This document shows positions 8,780 through 17,394 of a stretch of 64,000 bases of DNA, piece by piece. Every line of letters begins with the position of its first letter. Positions within the stretch are counted from its first letter, which is position 1. The position numbers were made by a program, and so were the translations under genes. The notes under the pieces were generated by a model. The model did no database searches, was not told the origin of the DNA, and saw nothing but the letters and a program-made list of their open reading frames with translations. Where the stretch lies: the NCBI RefSeq assembly GCF_007990775.1, contig NZ_BJXB01000014.1, positions 62,001 through 126,000 of the forward strand. Reading direction: 5' to 3'. The DNA comes from Deinococcus cellulosilyticus NBRC 106333 = KACC 11606. GTDB lineage: Bacteria > Deinococcota > Deinococci > Deinococcales > Deinococcaceae.

Positions 8780-10297
8780 TCAGAACTGAACAGGCAGTTT
8801 TCCAGCAGGGCTCTTGCCTTGAAGCGTTTCGGTGAGGGCCTGCAGGGCATTGTGCCGGAATCCGTAAGTGATCAGGGCAGGGAGGTCCAGTTGCATCACC
8901 TGATAGGGGTTCCACAGGGCCAGATGCAAGATGGGGACCCCCTGGGACTGGATCTCAGAGATGAGCTGCAGTTCCTGTTCATTGAAAAGCTCACGGGCCA
9001 GACCTCCCAGGACCACATGGTGGGCATCCTGCAAGGCAGCAAAGAGTTCAGGGAGGGCTTTGAGGGGGTCCTGCTGGGTGTAGGTCAGCAGTTTGACTTC
9101 GGAGTACACCTCCTGCAGGCGTTCTTGCAAATGTTCAGGAGAGAGGGTGTCCTCGTAGGCTCCACCCACAGAGAGTTTGTCTGGGGCCAGCAGGAGGATT
9201 CGTGTGTCTGGTGCTGGAAGTTCTTCTATGTGGTATTCGGTGAGGGCCTGTCTGGAGGCGGTCAGCATCAATTCTTCATCGGCCTGACGCGCTTCTTCAG
9301 GGTAGGGAAGAGGGGTGCAGGGAAAGCGCGCACTGAAATGGGCCAGTTTTTCTTCACTGCGGGAGAGCAGGTCTTCTGAGAGGACGCCCTCTTCAATGGC
9401 TCTGGCGATGGCCTCCACCTGTTTTTCCTGCAGCTTCAGGTCGTTTACGCACAGGATCAGGTCTGCTCCGGCATTCAGGGCCTTGATGGCAGCCTGCCCG
9501 CCTTCGTATTGCCTGCTGATGGCGTGCATGTCCATGGCATCAGTGACAATGAGGCCCGCATAACCCCAGCTGTCCCTGAGCAGGCCAGTGAGGATGTTTC
9601 TGGAAAGCGTTGCAGGATTTTCACTGTCCAGAGCAGGGAAGATGATGTGGGCGGTCATCATGGAACCCACCCCTGCCTCTGCAGCTTTCTTGAAGGGATG
9701 CAATTCGGTTTTCAGCAGTTCTTCGATGGGTTTGTTCACGGTGGGCAGGGCCAGGTGGGTGTCGATGTGGGTGTCCCCGTGTCCGGGGAAGTGTTTGACG
9801 CTCGCCATCACTCCGGCCTCTTCCAGTCCGAGTGCCCAGTTGACCCCGTGCAGGGCCACAGATTCAGGATCACTGCCGAAACTGCGGTCTCCGATCATGG
9901 GGTTGAAAGGATTGACGTTGACATCCAGGGAAGGGGCGTAGTTCCAGTTGATGCCGTAAGAACGAAGGCCTCTTCCCACTGCAGCCCCGACCTGTCTGCT
10001 GAGTTCGGGGTTGGCGGTTGCACCAAGGGCCATGGCAGAAGGGGCCTGAGGGGTGTCCAGAATGCGAATCACCGCTCCTCCTTCCTGGTCAATGGCAATC
10101 AGGGCTTCTTCGCCCAGCACTTCTCGCAGGTCTGCCATCAGGGTCCTGAGCTGTTCAGGGGACTCTACGTTGCGTCTGAACAGGCATATCCCTTTGAAAC
10201 GGTATTTCTGCAGGAAAGCTCGGGTGTCTGGGTCCAGGGTGGGGCCTGGGATGTCCACGATCATGTGTTGACCGGCGCGCTGTTGGAATCGGCTCAT
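8780..10297 (-). CDS. nagZ: GH3 family beta-N-acetylhexosaminidase (NagZ-like), 505 aa
   Basis: NagZ-type GH3 enzymes remove beta-1,4 N-acetylglucosamine from muropeptides or chitin fragments by way of a glycosyl-enzyme intermediate. Visible hallmarks are KGICLFRRNV (strand 2), DQEGGAVIR, the signature KHFPGHGDTHIDTHLALP near residue 165, and VTDAMDMHAI carrying the catalytic aspartate near residue 250. A C-terminal GH3 alpha/beta domain occupies about 340-505, so this is the longer two-domain form. There is no signal peptide, so it is cytoplasmic. The ATG at 10297 has GGAGGAG about nine bases upstream. It is divergent from a sugar ABC importer and shares its control region, which suggests that the importer brings in the substrate, probably an amino-sugar oligosaccharide. 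Confidence 0.88.
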   Translation of the reverse strand: MSRFQQRAGQHMIVDIPGPTLDPDTRAFLQKYRFKGICLFRRNVESPEQLRTLMADLREVLGEEALIAIDQEGGAVIRILDTPQAPSAMALGATANPELSRQVGAAVGRGLRSYGINWNYAPSLDVNVNPFNPMIGDRSFGSDPESVALHGVNWALGLEEAGVMASVKHFPGHGDTHIDTHLALPTVNKPIEELLKTELHPFKKAAEAGVGSMMTAHIIFPALDSENPATLSRNILTGLLRDSWGYAGLIVTDAMDMHAISRQYEGGQAAIKALNAGADLILCVNDLKLQEKQVEAIARAIEEGVLSEDLLSRSEEKLAHFSARFPCTPLPYPEEARQADEELMLTASRQALTEYHIEELPAPDTRILLLAPDKLSVGGAYEDTLSPEHLQERLQEVYSEVKLLTYTQQDPLKALPELFAALQDAHHVVLGGLARELFNEQELQLISEIQSQGVPILHLALWNPYQVMQLDLPALITYGFRHNALQALTETLQGKSPAGKLPVQF

Positions 10298-10317
10298 GGG
10301 GTGATCTCCTCCATCTA

Positions 10318-10389
10318 GTAATACCTCAATAATACCAGTTTAGGACAGGGGCTTGAAATCTGCCGCAATTGGTATTAAATTGGTATACA
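10318..10389. promoter_or_regulatory. divergent control region with mirrored 11-bp direct-repeat operators
   Basis: Two matching sites face away from each other. The minus-strand site at 10318-10340 and the plus-strand site at 10367-10389 both read AA(C/T)TGGTATTA, then four variable bases, then GGTAT. Within each, GGTAT recurs at 11 bp, one helical turn. They serve the nagZ-like gene and the ABC importer respectively. A TTGAAA at 10353-10358 and an AT-rich segment at 10375-10380 could be the importer promoter. The regulator is not identifiable from sequence. Confidence 0.55.
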
Positions 10390-10496
10390 TCAAGCACGGC
10401 TTCGGCCACACAAACCATCTGCATTGCAACCCACATCCTGGGTGGTCGTTGTGTCGTGAGATCTTGCAGACCGCAAGAGTCAAGGGGAGGAAAGAC

Positions 10497-11759
10497 ATGC
10501 TCAAAAAAGCGTTAATGGTCAGCGCCGCACTCGGTATGGGACTCGGTTTTGCTCAGCAGAAGGTTGAAATTGAATTCTGGAGCTGGTACCTGAGCCCCAA
10601 ATTCGACAACTACCTCAAAGACACCATCAAGGACTTTGAGGCCAAGAACCCCAACATCACCGTCAAATGGTTCGACAAGCAAGACACCATGGTGCAGGAC
10701 CTGATTGCCTCCATCAACCTGGGCAAAGCCCCCGATGTGGTCAACCTCAACATCCCTGACACCTTCTCCGCTGCCCAGAACGGCTTCCTGACCGACATCA
10801 GCACCCTCACCCCCATGAGCGAACTGAAAGGCCAGTTCTGGGACAACCCCCTCAACAACTTCACCGTGAACGGCAAGCCTTATGGCTACCCCTGGTACGG
10901 CTGGCTGAACGAAGGCGTGATGGTCTACAACTCTGATCTGGTCAAGAAAGCCGGATACAGCGAGAAGACCCTGCCCAAGACCAACGACCAGCTGCTGGCC
11001 TTCGCCAAGCGCGTCAAGGACCGCACCGGTCAGTACGGCTGGATTCCCAACTTCATCGACGCCAGCGGTGCACCCCTGTGGCACGGCTTCTTCTACGCCG
11101 ATGGCCTCCCCATCTACGACGAGAAGACCGGCAAGGCCCAGTTCACCAGCAGCAAGCACGTCGCCCTGCTGAAGAAGTACGTCGACATGTACAAAGCCGG
11201 CTACTTCCCCGAAGACATGCTGCGCAAAGAAGCCTTCCAGCTCAGCATGGAGCTGTACAACCAGGGCAAACTGGCCACCATCGTCGGTGGACCCCAGTCC
11301 CTCACCCGCATCAAAGACGCCAACAAGGACCTGTACGGCAAGACCAGGGTGGCAGAAGCCCCCCTCGGCAAGTCCGGTCGTTCCACCGGTGGTGGCATGG
11401 ACCTCGTGATTCCCGCAGCTTCCAAGCACAAGAAAGAAGCCGCCATGTTCGCCGAGTTCCTCAGCAACAACGTCAACCAGATGAAATTCGCCAAGATCGT
11501 GGCCATCGTTCCCACCTCCAAAGGTGCTGAAAAAGACCCCTTCTTCAAGCAGGAGTCCAACGATCCCATCATCCAGGCCAGCGGAATGGTCGGAGCCAGC
11601 GGACGCTACATCGACCCCGGCTTCAACCCTCCCAAGAACTCCAGCGTGCTCTACAAGAACCTCGTCGACAACCTCGAAGCCGCCTTCCTCGGCAAGAAGA
11701 CCCCCAAGCAGGCCCTCGACGACGCCGCAACCTTCTGGAACGCCAACGTCAACAAATAA
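10497..11759 (+). CDS. sugar ABC transporter substrate-binding protein, 420 aa
   Basis: This is a family 1 (MalE/UgpB-like) extracellular solute-binding protein that delivers a sugar to the membrane permeases. The signal peptide (LKKALMVSAALGMGLGFAQ) is cleaved near residue 20. The mature part opens with VEIEFWSWY and contains FEAKNPNITVKW, GKAPDVVNLN and PYGYPWYGW, and later VGGPQSLTRI, all typical. The ATG at 10497 has GGGGAGG about seven bases upstream; the frame is open further upstream but without supporting signals. It is unusually rich in frequent codons compared with its neighbours, as expected for a highly expressed binding protein. Two stem-loops separate it from the permease genes. 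Confidence 0.92.
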   Translation: MLKKALMVSAALGMGLGFAQQKVEIEFWSWYLSPKFDNYLKDTIKDFEAKNPNITVKWFDKQDTMVQDLIASINLGKAPDVVNLNIPDTFSAAQNGFLTDISTLTPMSELKGQFWDNPLNNFTVNGKPYGYPWYGWLNEGVMVYNSDLVKKAGYSEKTLPKTNDQLLAFAKRVKDRTGQYGWIPNFIDASGAPLWHGFFYADGLPIYDEKTGKAQFTSSKHVALLKKYVDMYKAGYFPEDMLRKEAFQLSMELYNQGKLATIVGGPQSLTRIKDANKDLYGKTRVAEAPLGKSGRSTGGGMDLVIPAASKHKKEAAMFAEFLSNNVNQMKFAKIVAIVPTSKGAEKDPFFKQESNDPIIQASGMVGASGRYIDPGFNPPKNSSVLYKNLVDNLEAAFLGKKTPKQALDDAATFWNANVNK

Positions 11760-11767
11760 GCTTTCGG

Positions 11768-11846
11768 CCGGGTGAAGTTCACCCGGACCCACCTAGAGCT
11801 GCGTGAAACAGAGGATCAAAAGCGGCAACGCTTTTGGTCCTCTTTG
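11768..11846 (+). terminator. two stem-loops between binding-protein and permease genes (attenuator)
   Basis: The first hairpin (11768-11786) pairs CCGGGTG with CACCCGG. The second (11811-11842) is a 14-bp stem, GAGGATCAAAAGCG with CGCTTTTGGTCCTC, containing one G-U pair and capped by a GCAA tetraloop, followed by TTTG. In binding-protein operons such structures typically stop part of the transcription and protect the upstream message, giving an excess of binding protein. Confidence 0.75.
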
Positions 11847-11901
11847 ACCGAAACAGCAGGTGTAACATAAAAGTACACCCCCAGCAACCAGGAGAAGTCC
11901 C

Positions 11902-12807
11902 ATGCAAAACAAAACCCGCACAGCCCTGATTGCCTACGCGTTTCTCGCACCGGCCCTGATTCTGCTGGCTGTCTTCACCTTCTACCCGGTGATTTACGGA
12001 AGTTACCTCGGGTTCACCGAGTACAAGGCTGCGCAATTTGCTGCTGGCGAGGCCCCAAGGTTCATCGGGGTGCAGAACTTCATCGCGCTTTTTCAGGACG
12101 AACTTTTCCTCAAGGGCCTGTGGAACTCCATCAAGTACATTGCCATTGTGCCTGCCCTGCAGATTGCAGCCCTGGCGATTGCCGTGGCTGTGAACCGCAA
12201 ACTGCCCTTCATGGCTTTTTTCCGTGCAGCCTATTATGTTCCGGTCATCACCTCCATTGCCACGGCAGCCGTGATGTGGGACTGGATTTTTCAGAAAGAG
12301 GGAACCCTCAACTGGGTTTTGCAGGGCCTGCACATCATAAACTCAAATTCCGCTTTTGGCTGGCTCAACAATGAACACACCGCCATCTGGGCCCTGATGC
12401 TCGTCACCTTCTGGCGCGGCTTCGGCTACTACATGGTGCTTTACATGGGCGGTCTGCAGGCCGTTCCCGAAGAGGTTGAGGAGGCCGCCTACCTGGATGG
12501 TGCAACTCCATTCCAGACCTTCTGGCTTGTGATTGTCCCCATGATGCGCCCCACCCTGCTGCTGTGCAGCCTGCTTTCCACCTTCGCAGCCATCCGTGTG
12601 CTGGATGAAGTGGTGGCCCTGACGCCCGGTGGCGGGCCCCTCAACAGCACCTACACCGCCTTGATGTACGTGTACCAGAAAGCCTTTGACGGCTTCAACT
12701 TTGACTACGGCATGGCTTCCGCTGCTGGCCTGATCATCGCCGTGATTGGCATCGGACTGTCCATTGTGCAGTTCCGCCTGAACAGAGAAGGGGAGGAAAG
12801 GGCATGA
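11902..12807 (+). CDS. sugar ABC transporter permease (MalF/UgpA type), 301 aa
   Basis: This is an inner-membrane subunit of a carbohydrate importer with six hydrophobic spans, starting AYAFLAPALILLAVFTFYPV. The EAA loop that docks the ATPase is present as EEVEEAAYLDGATPFQTFWLVIVP near residue 195. The ATG has AGGAGA six bases upstream. It follows the binding-protein gene after a hairpin and overlaps the next permease gene by ATGA. No ATPase gene is adjacent, so the importer probably uses a shared MsmK-type ATPase encoded elsewhere. Confidence 0.93.
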   Translation: MQNKTRTALIAYAFLAPALILLAVFTFYPVIYGSYLGFTEYKAAQFAAGEAPRFIGVQNFIALFQDELFLKGLWNSIKYIAIVPALQIAALAIAVAVNRKLPFMAFFRAAYYVPVITSIATAAVMWDWIFQKEGTLNWVLQGLHIINSNSAFGWLNNEHTAIWALMLVTFWRGFGYYMVLYMGGLQAVPEEVEEAAYLDGATPFQTFWLVIVPMMRPTLLLCSLLSTFAAIRVLDEVVALTPGGGPLNSTYTALMYVYQKAFDGFNFDYGMASAAGLIIAVIGIGLSIVQFRLNREGEERA

Positions 12808-13766
12808 GCGTGACCCAGGATCGAATCGTGCAAGACGAGCACAAACGTGCCGTTGCAAGGGCAAAAAGCAAGAAACTCCTGAACACCATCCTGATTTACG
12901 CTTTCCTTGTCCTGGTTCTGGTTTTTGCTGTCTTTCCCTTCCTCTGGACCCTCGCCATCTCTTTCACAGACAAGAGTGCCACAGGTGGCGTCAGCATTTA
13001 TGACTTCCCTGGAAGTCTGATGCCCAGGCAGATCACCATTGCCAACTTCATTGAGGTTTTCACCCAGCTCAAGATTGCCCAGCCGTTCTGGAACTCTGTG
13101 GTGATCAGCCTGTTCACTGTCGTTGGAACCCTGATTGTTTCTGCTCTGGCTGCTTATCCTCTGGCCCGCATGGATTTCCCTGGACGCAACATCCTTTTCG
13201 GGGCGATCATTGCCACCCTGGTGCTGCCCACCGAAACCGCCTTCATCGTCAACACCATGACCCTCAAGAACCTGGCCAACCTCCCCGTGATCGGTGGCAA
13301 CAACTGCTTTGCGCCTTCTTCAGTTGCCCCTTACGTGTGCCAGGGCCTGGGAACGTACTGGTCCGTGGTGCTGCCCACCATTGCCACCGGATTTGGCATC
13401 TTCCTGCTCAGGCAATCCTACCTCTCCATTCCCCAGGCCCTGCTTGAAGCAGCCCGCATCGATGGAGCGACCGAAACCCAGATCCTCTGGCGCATCATGA
13501 TTCCCCTCTCCATGCCAGCCATGACCGCTCTGGGCATTTTCACCCTGGTCAACACCTGGAATGCCTACGTGTGGCCCAAGATTGCCCTGCTTGGTGCCCA
13601 GAACCTGGAGCCCATGTCCATTGCAGTTTTGAAGCTCAAAGGCCAGTACAACTTTGACCCTTTCAACATTGCTGCAGGTGCCGTGATCATGATGGTTCCG
13701 ATCCTGATTGTTTTCCTCTCGGCCCAGAAGCTCTTCCTCAGGGGCCTTGATGGTGCAGTGAAGTAA
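12804..13766 (+). CDS. sugar ABC transporter permease (MalG/UgpE type), 320 aa
   Basis: This is the second membrane subunit of the importer. It has six spans, a family motif around FPFLWTLAISF, and the EAA loop LLEAARIDGATETQILWRIM near residue 215. It is slightly longer than usual because a loop near residues 160-180 carries an insertion with two cysteines (NNCFAPSS and YVCQG). By family topology this should face the outside and could form a disulphide. The ATG overlaps the preceding stop (ATGA). A very long hairpin follows the stop. Confidence 0.93.
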   Translation: MSVTQDRIVQDEHKRAVARAKSKKLLNTILIYAFLVLVLVFAVFPFLWTLAISFTDKSATGGVSIYDFPGSLMPRQITIANFIEVFTQLKIAQPFWNSVVISLFTVVGTLIVSALAAYPLARMDFPGRNILFGAIIATLVLPTETAFIVNTMTLKNLANLPVIGGNNCFAPSSVAPYVCQGLGTYWSVVLPTIATGFGIFLLRQSYLSIPQALLEAARIDGATETQILWRIMIPLSMPAMTALGIFTLVNTWNAYVWPKIALLGAQNLEPMSIAVLKLKGQYNFDPFNIAAGAVIMMVPILIVFLSAQKLFLRGLDGAVK

Positions 13767-13774
13767 AGTTCAGT

Positions 13775-13823
13775 CACAACAGGAGGGGACCGCCAGCCAG
13801 GGTTGCGGTCCCCTCCTGTTGTG
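13775..13823 (+). terminator. 19-bp perfect hairpin after the sugar transporter operon
   Basis: CACAACAGGAGGGGACCGC pairs without mismatch with its reverse complement across an 11-base loop. No T-run follows, so it may be an mRNA-stabilising or rho-assisted end rather than a classical terminator. It lies between the ABC operon and the polysaccharide locus. Confidence 0.65.
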
Positions 13824-13860
13824 GCATGTCTATACAGTGGGACGCAAAAAATAAGGTTTG

Positions 13861-13965
13861 ATGAAGCTTTTTTATGAACCAGATGTGCGCGAATTGGCAG
13901 AGAAAACCGGAAGATATGGTACATATATGAAGGTGTTTCAGTGGTGGTCGAAGCTCAGGCCGTGA
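13861..13965 (+). CDS. possible 34-aa small protein or leader peptide
   Basis: A short frame starts with ATG after AAGG-TTTG and encodes a basic, aromatic-rich peptide beginning MKLFYEPDVRELAEK and ending in QWWSKLRP. It ends 25 bases before the first gene of the polysaccharide locus. A TATACA box at 13831-13836 could supply a promoter. It could be a leader peptide for the locus, but a chance frame cannot be excluded at this length. Confidence 0.3.
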   Translation: MKLFYEPDVRELAEKTGRYGTYMKVFQWWSKLRP

Positions 13966-13990
13966 CTGGATGAAAAACAAAGGAGAGTAG

Positions 13991-15007
13991 ATGACCAAGC
14001 TTAAAGTGCTGGTTACAGGAGGGGCTGGGTTTATCGGAAGCACGATATGCTCCGCCTTGCTGGATGCGGGACACACGCCAGTCATCCTGGACAACCTGGT
14101 CACCGGACGGAAGGAGTTTACTGTTGATCGGATCTTCTATCAGGGAGACATTGCCGATCAACAGCTTCTGCGAAGCATTTTTGATGCGCATCCAGACATT
14201 GATTCGGTGATCCATTGCGCTGCTCTGATTGTTGTTCCTGACTCTGTCAGACAACCTTACGAGTACTACGTGGAAAATGTCGAGAAATCTCTCCATTTGT
14301 TCCGTCATTTGTTGGATCTGGGATGTCACAAAATCATTTACAGCTCTTCGGCCTCAATCTATGACAGCACCTCTGCGGTGGAAGTCGATGAAAATGCCCC
14401 TCTCCAGCCGCTCAGTCCTTATGCCCGCACCAAGCAAATGGTCGAAATGATCCTTCAGGATTTTGCCGTTGCTTACCAGTTGCAATCCATCGTTTTGCGT
14501 TACTTCAATCCCATTGGTGCAGATCCTCAGTTGAGAACCGGGTTGCAGCTTGAACGGCCCTCTCATGCTCTGGGCAAAATCATTGAGGCATATCAGAGCC
14601 ACCAGACCTTTTACGTGACGGGAACACAATGGCCCACACGTGATGGGTCAGGCATCCGGGATTACATTCATGTGTGGGATCTGGCCCTGGCCCATGTTCA
14701 GGCCGTGGAACTTTTTGACAACATTTTGTCCCGTACCCCCACCCACCATGCGGTCTACAACATCGGAACAGGTCAGGGTGTGACCGTATATGAGCTGGTC
14801 CAGGCTTTTGAAGAGGTGACTGGTTTGCCTCTTGCCCATGAAGCAGCGCCCCCCCGCCCTGGTGATTCAGCAGGAACATACACCATCAGCCAGCGGGCCA
14901 GCACAGACTTGCAGTGGAGCCCACAGCGGACCCTCCAAGAAGGCATTGCCCATGCTCTGGAATGGGCCGTGTTGCGCAAGGAGAAATTGCTGCAACACAA
15001 GAATTGA
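13991..15007 (+). CDS. NAD-dependent UDP-glucose 4-epimerase-like protein (GalE family), 338 aa
   Basis: This is an extended short-chain dehydrogenase that inverts the 4-hydroxyl of a UDP-hexose through a 4-keto intermediate. The Rossmann loop TGGAGFIGS is at residues 9-17. The catalytic set is visible as the SSSASIYD serine region near 118-125 and the YARTK pair near residue 148. The phrase VLRYFNPIGADP is the GalE-type substrate pocket. Length matches GalE (about 338). The ATG has AAAGGAGAG four bases upstream. It is the first gene of the polysaccharide locus and probably supplies UDP-galactose or UDP-GalNAc. Confidence 0.88.
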   Translation: MTKLKVLVTGGAGFIGSTICSALLDAGHTPVILDNLVTGRKEFTVDRIFYQGDIADQQLLRSIFDAHPDIDSVIHCAALIVVPDSVRQPYEYYVENVEKSLHLFRHLLDLGCHKIIYSSSASIYDSTSAVEVDENAPLQPLSPYARTKQMVEMILQDFAVAYQLQSIVLRYFNPIGADPQLRTGLQLERPSHALGKIIEAYQSHQTFYVTGTQWPTRDGSGIRDYIHVWDLALAHVQAVELFDNILSRTPTHHAVYNIGTGQGVTVYELVQAFEEVTGLPLAHEAAPPRPGDSAGTYTISQRASTDLQWSPQRTLQEGIAHALEWAVLRKEKLLQHKN

Positions 15008-15076
15008 ATTGCCTTTATTTCCACCTGCTGGAAGCCCTTCGTTCGATTGCCTTCAAAACATACAGGAGAAAAAAAC

Positions 15077-16444
15077 ATGAGCGCATCACAGATGACCGTT
15101 GCAGTGGTTGGTACAGGATACGTGGGACTGACGACAGGTGTGGCCCTGGCTTACCTGGGACACCACATCATCGCCATTGACAAAGACCCCAGGAAAATTG
15201 AACTGCTCAGCAAATACCAGAGCCCCATCCATGAAAAAGGCCTTCAGGAACTGCTGACCACGGCCAGATCCAAAATCACTGTGACCCCTGATTATGAACC
15301 TGCAGCCGAAGCCGATGTGATCATCATAGCCGTGGGTACACCTCCCAAGCAAAACGGTGAAGCAGACACCCGCTTTGTGGAAGCTGCTGCCCGGGACATT
15401 GCCAGTGTGCTCAAAGCAGACCGCGATTATGTGGTGGTCGTGAAATCCACTGTGCCCATCGGCAGCAACCGCCGTGTGGCTTCTGTGATCGAAAAAGTCC
15501 TGGCAGAACGTGGCGTGGTTACCCGGGTCACTTTTGCTTCCAACCCAGAGTTCCTGCGTGAAGGGATGGCCTTGCATGACACCCTGTACCCGGACCGCAT
15601 AGTGATCGGATCGGAGAAGGACCAGGCCATCAGCACCCTGCGCAAGATGTACCAGCCCCTCCTGGAGCAGACTTTCGATGCGCCTTCATTTCTGCCCCGT
15701 CCAGCCAGCTTTCCGCTGCCTCCCCTGATCACCACCGACCCCACCAGTGCAGAAATGATCAAATACGCTGCCAATGCGTTCCTGGCTGTCAAGATCAGTT
15801 TCATCAACGAGGTGGCCGGACTCTGCGAGAAAGTGGGTGCAGACGTGCTGGAAGTGGCCCGTGGCATGGGGCTGGACTCCCGCATCGGCCCCAAATTCCT
15901 GCAAGCCGGCCTGGGCTGGGGGGGAAGCTGTTTCCCCAAGGACACCCAGGCCCTGCAAGCCATCGCTGGAGAATATGGCTACACCCTCCCCATCATTCAT
16001 GCCAGCCGTGAAGTGAATGCCCGCCAGCGTGTGCTGGTGCTGGAAAAACTGCAATCTGCCCTCAAAGTGCTGCGGGGCCGCACCATCACTGTGCTGGGCA
16101 TGGCGTTCAAGCCTGGCACCGACGATGTGCGGGATTCCCCCGGCATGGAACTGATGCAGGTGCTGCTGGAGCGTGGGGTACACGTGCGCGGCCATGACCC
16201 CATTGCCATTGAGAATGCCCGCAACATGCTGGCCGACATGGACATCAAGTGGTGCGAGGATGTGGAAGAAAGCATGAAAGAGGCCGATGCCATCCTGATT
16301 GCCACCGACTGGCCTGAATACAAGCACCTGCCGTGGAACGATCTGGTGAAACACATGAAAACCCCGGTGATTGTGGATGCCCGCAACATCCTGTCCCACT
16401 ATGATTTTGATGGCAACGTGAATTACATTGGGGTGGGCAGATGA
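15077..16444 (+). CDS. UDP-glucose 6-dehydrogenase, 455 aa
   Basis: This enzyme oxidises UDP-glucose to UDP-glucuronate with two NAD+. The NAD-binding loop is VVGTGYVGLTTGVALAYLG at the N-terminus. The middle helix domain contains EMIKYAANAFLAVKISFINE. The catalytic cysteine is in GLGWGGSCFPKDTQAL near residue 285, and the C-terminal UDP-binding domain contains GMAFKPGTDDVRDSP. All catalytic residues are present at normal length. I chose the ATG at 15077 because AGGAG lies just upstream. The stop overlaps the next start (ATGA), pairing it with an epimerase that probably uses its product. Confidence 0.93.
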   Translation: MSASQMTVAVVGTGYVGLTTGVALAYLGHHIIAIDKDPRKIELLSKYQSPIHEKGLQELLTTARSKITVTPDYEPAAEADVIIIAVGTPPKQNGEADTRFVEAAARDIASVLKADRDYVVVVKSTVPIGSNRRVASVIEKVLAERGVVTRVTFASNPEFLREGMALHDTLYPDRIVIGSEKDQAISTLRKMYQPLLEQTFDAPSFLPRPASFPLPPLITTDPTSAEMIKYAANAFLAVKISFINEVAGLCEKVGADVLEVARGMGLDSRIGPKFLQAGLGWGGSCFPKDTQALQAIAGEYGYTLPIIHASREVNARQRVLVLEKLQSALKVLRGRTITVLGMAFKPGTDDVRDSPGMELMQVLLERGVHVRGHDPIAIENARNMLADMDIKWCEDVEESMKEADAILIATDWPEYKHLPWNDLVKHMKTPVIVDARNILSHYDFDGNVNYIGVGR

Positions 16445-17394
16445 AACACGCGCTGGTGACAGGTGGGGCGGGCTTCATTGGCAGCCATCTGGTGGACCGC
16501 CTGTTGCAGGAAGGCTGGAAAGTCACCACCATTGACAACTTTGAACCTTTCTATGATCCCAAAATCAAGAGGGACAATGTTCGCCAGCAGCTCAAACATC
16601 CAAATTTCAGGCTGCTGGAGCTGGACATTCGAGATGCTGCAGGCCTGGAGGATGCCCTGACCGACCAGTACGATGTGATTGTGCATCTGGCCGCCAAGGC
16701 AGGGGTGCGCCCCAGCATTCAGGACCCCATTGCTTACCAGGAAACCAACGTCCGGGGGACGCAAAACCTGCTGGAACTGGCCAAGAAACTGGGTGTCAAA
16801 CAATTTGTTTTTGCCAGCAGCAGCAGTGTATATGGCGTGAACCCCAATGTTCCCTGGAATGAAGACGACCATGTGCTCTTGCCCATCAGTCCTTATGCCA
16901 GCACCAAGGTCAGTGGTGAATTGCTGGGCCACGTTTACAGTCACCTTTACGGCATCCGCTTCATTGGCCTGCGCTTCTTTACAGTGTATGGCCCCCGACA
17001 GCGTCCTGATCTGGCCATTCACAAGTTCTTCAAGAAGGTTCTGAAAGGTGAAGCCATTGATGTGTTTGGAGATGGCAGCACCCGACGGGATTACACCTTC
17101 ATTGACGATATTGTGGCAGGCATTCGTGGTGCCATGGCGTATCAGGACACCGACTATGCCATCTTCAACCTGGGCAACAATGAAACAGTGACCCTCTCCG
17201 ACCTGATCCAGAAGATTGGTGAAATCGCAGGTCAAGAAGTGAAGATCAACCGCCTGCCTGACCAACCAGGGGATGTGCCACAGACCTGGGCCAATGTGCA
17301 GCTGGCCAACCAGAAGCTCCAATTCTCTCCTCAGGTCTCCATCGACGATGGCCTCAGGAGTTTCCATGATTGGTTGACCCGGACTCCAGTATGA
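16441..17394 (+). CDS. NAD-dependent nucleotide-sugar epimerase (UDP-glucuronate 4-epimerase-like), 317 aa
   Basis: This extended SDR enzyme has the Rossmann loop TGGAGFIGSHLVDRLL at residues 7-22, the serine motif ASSSSVYG near 122-129, and the catalytic pair SPYASTK near 150. FTVYGPRQRPDLAI and FGDGSTRRDYTFIDDI are shared by UDP-glucuronate 4-epimerases and dTDP-glucose dehydratase relatives. It directly follows, with an ATGA overlap, the UDP-glucose dehydrogenase that would make UDP-glucuronate, so conversion to UDP-galacturonate is the most economical role. The substrate is inferred, not seen. Confidence 0.85.
   Translation: MKHALVTGGAGFIGSHLVDRLLQEGWKVTTIDNFEPFYDPKIKRDNVRQQLKHPNFRLLELDIRDAAGLEDALTDQYDVIVHLAAKAGVRPSIQDPIAYQETNVRGTQNLLELAKKLGVKQFVFASSSSVYGVNPNVPWNEDDHVLLPISPYASTKVSGELLGHVYSHLYGIRFIGLRFFTVYGPRQRPDLAIHKFFKKVLKGEAIDVFGDGSTRRDYTFIDDIVAGIRGAMAYQDTDYAIFNLGNNETVTLSDLIQKIGEIAGQEVKINRLPDQPGDVPQTWANVQLANQKLQFSPQVSIDDGLRSFHDWLTRTPV

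Noticed and set aside
10512..11792. Long minus-strand open frame of 426 codons opposite the sugar-binding protein
   Set aside because: It is a mirror of the strongly biased codons of the binding-protein gene and is rich in Gly, Val and Leu without any fold pattern.
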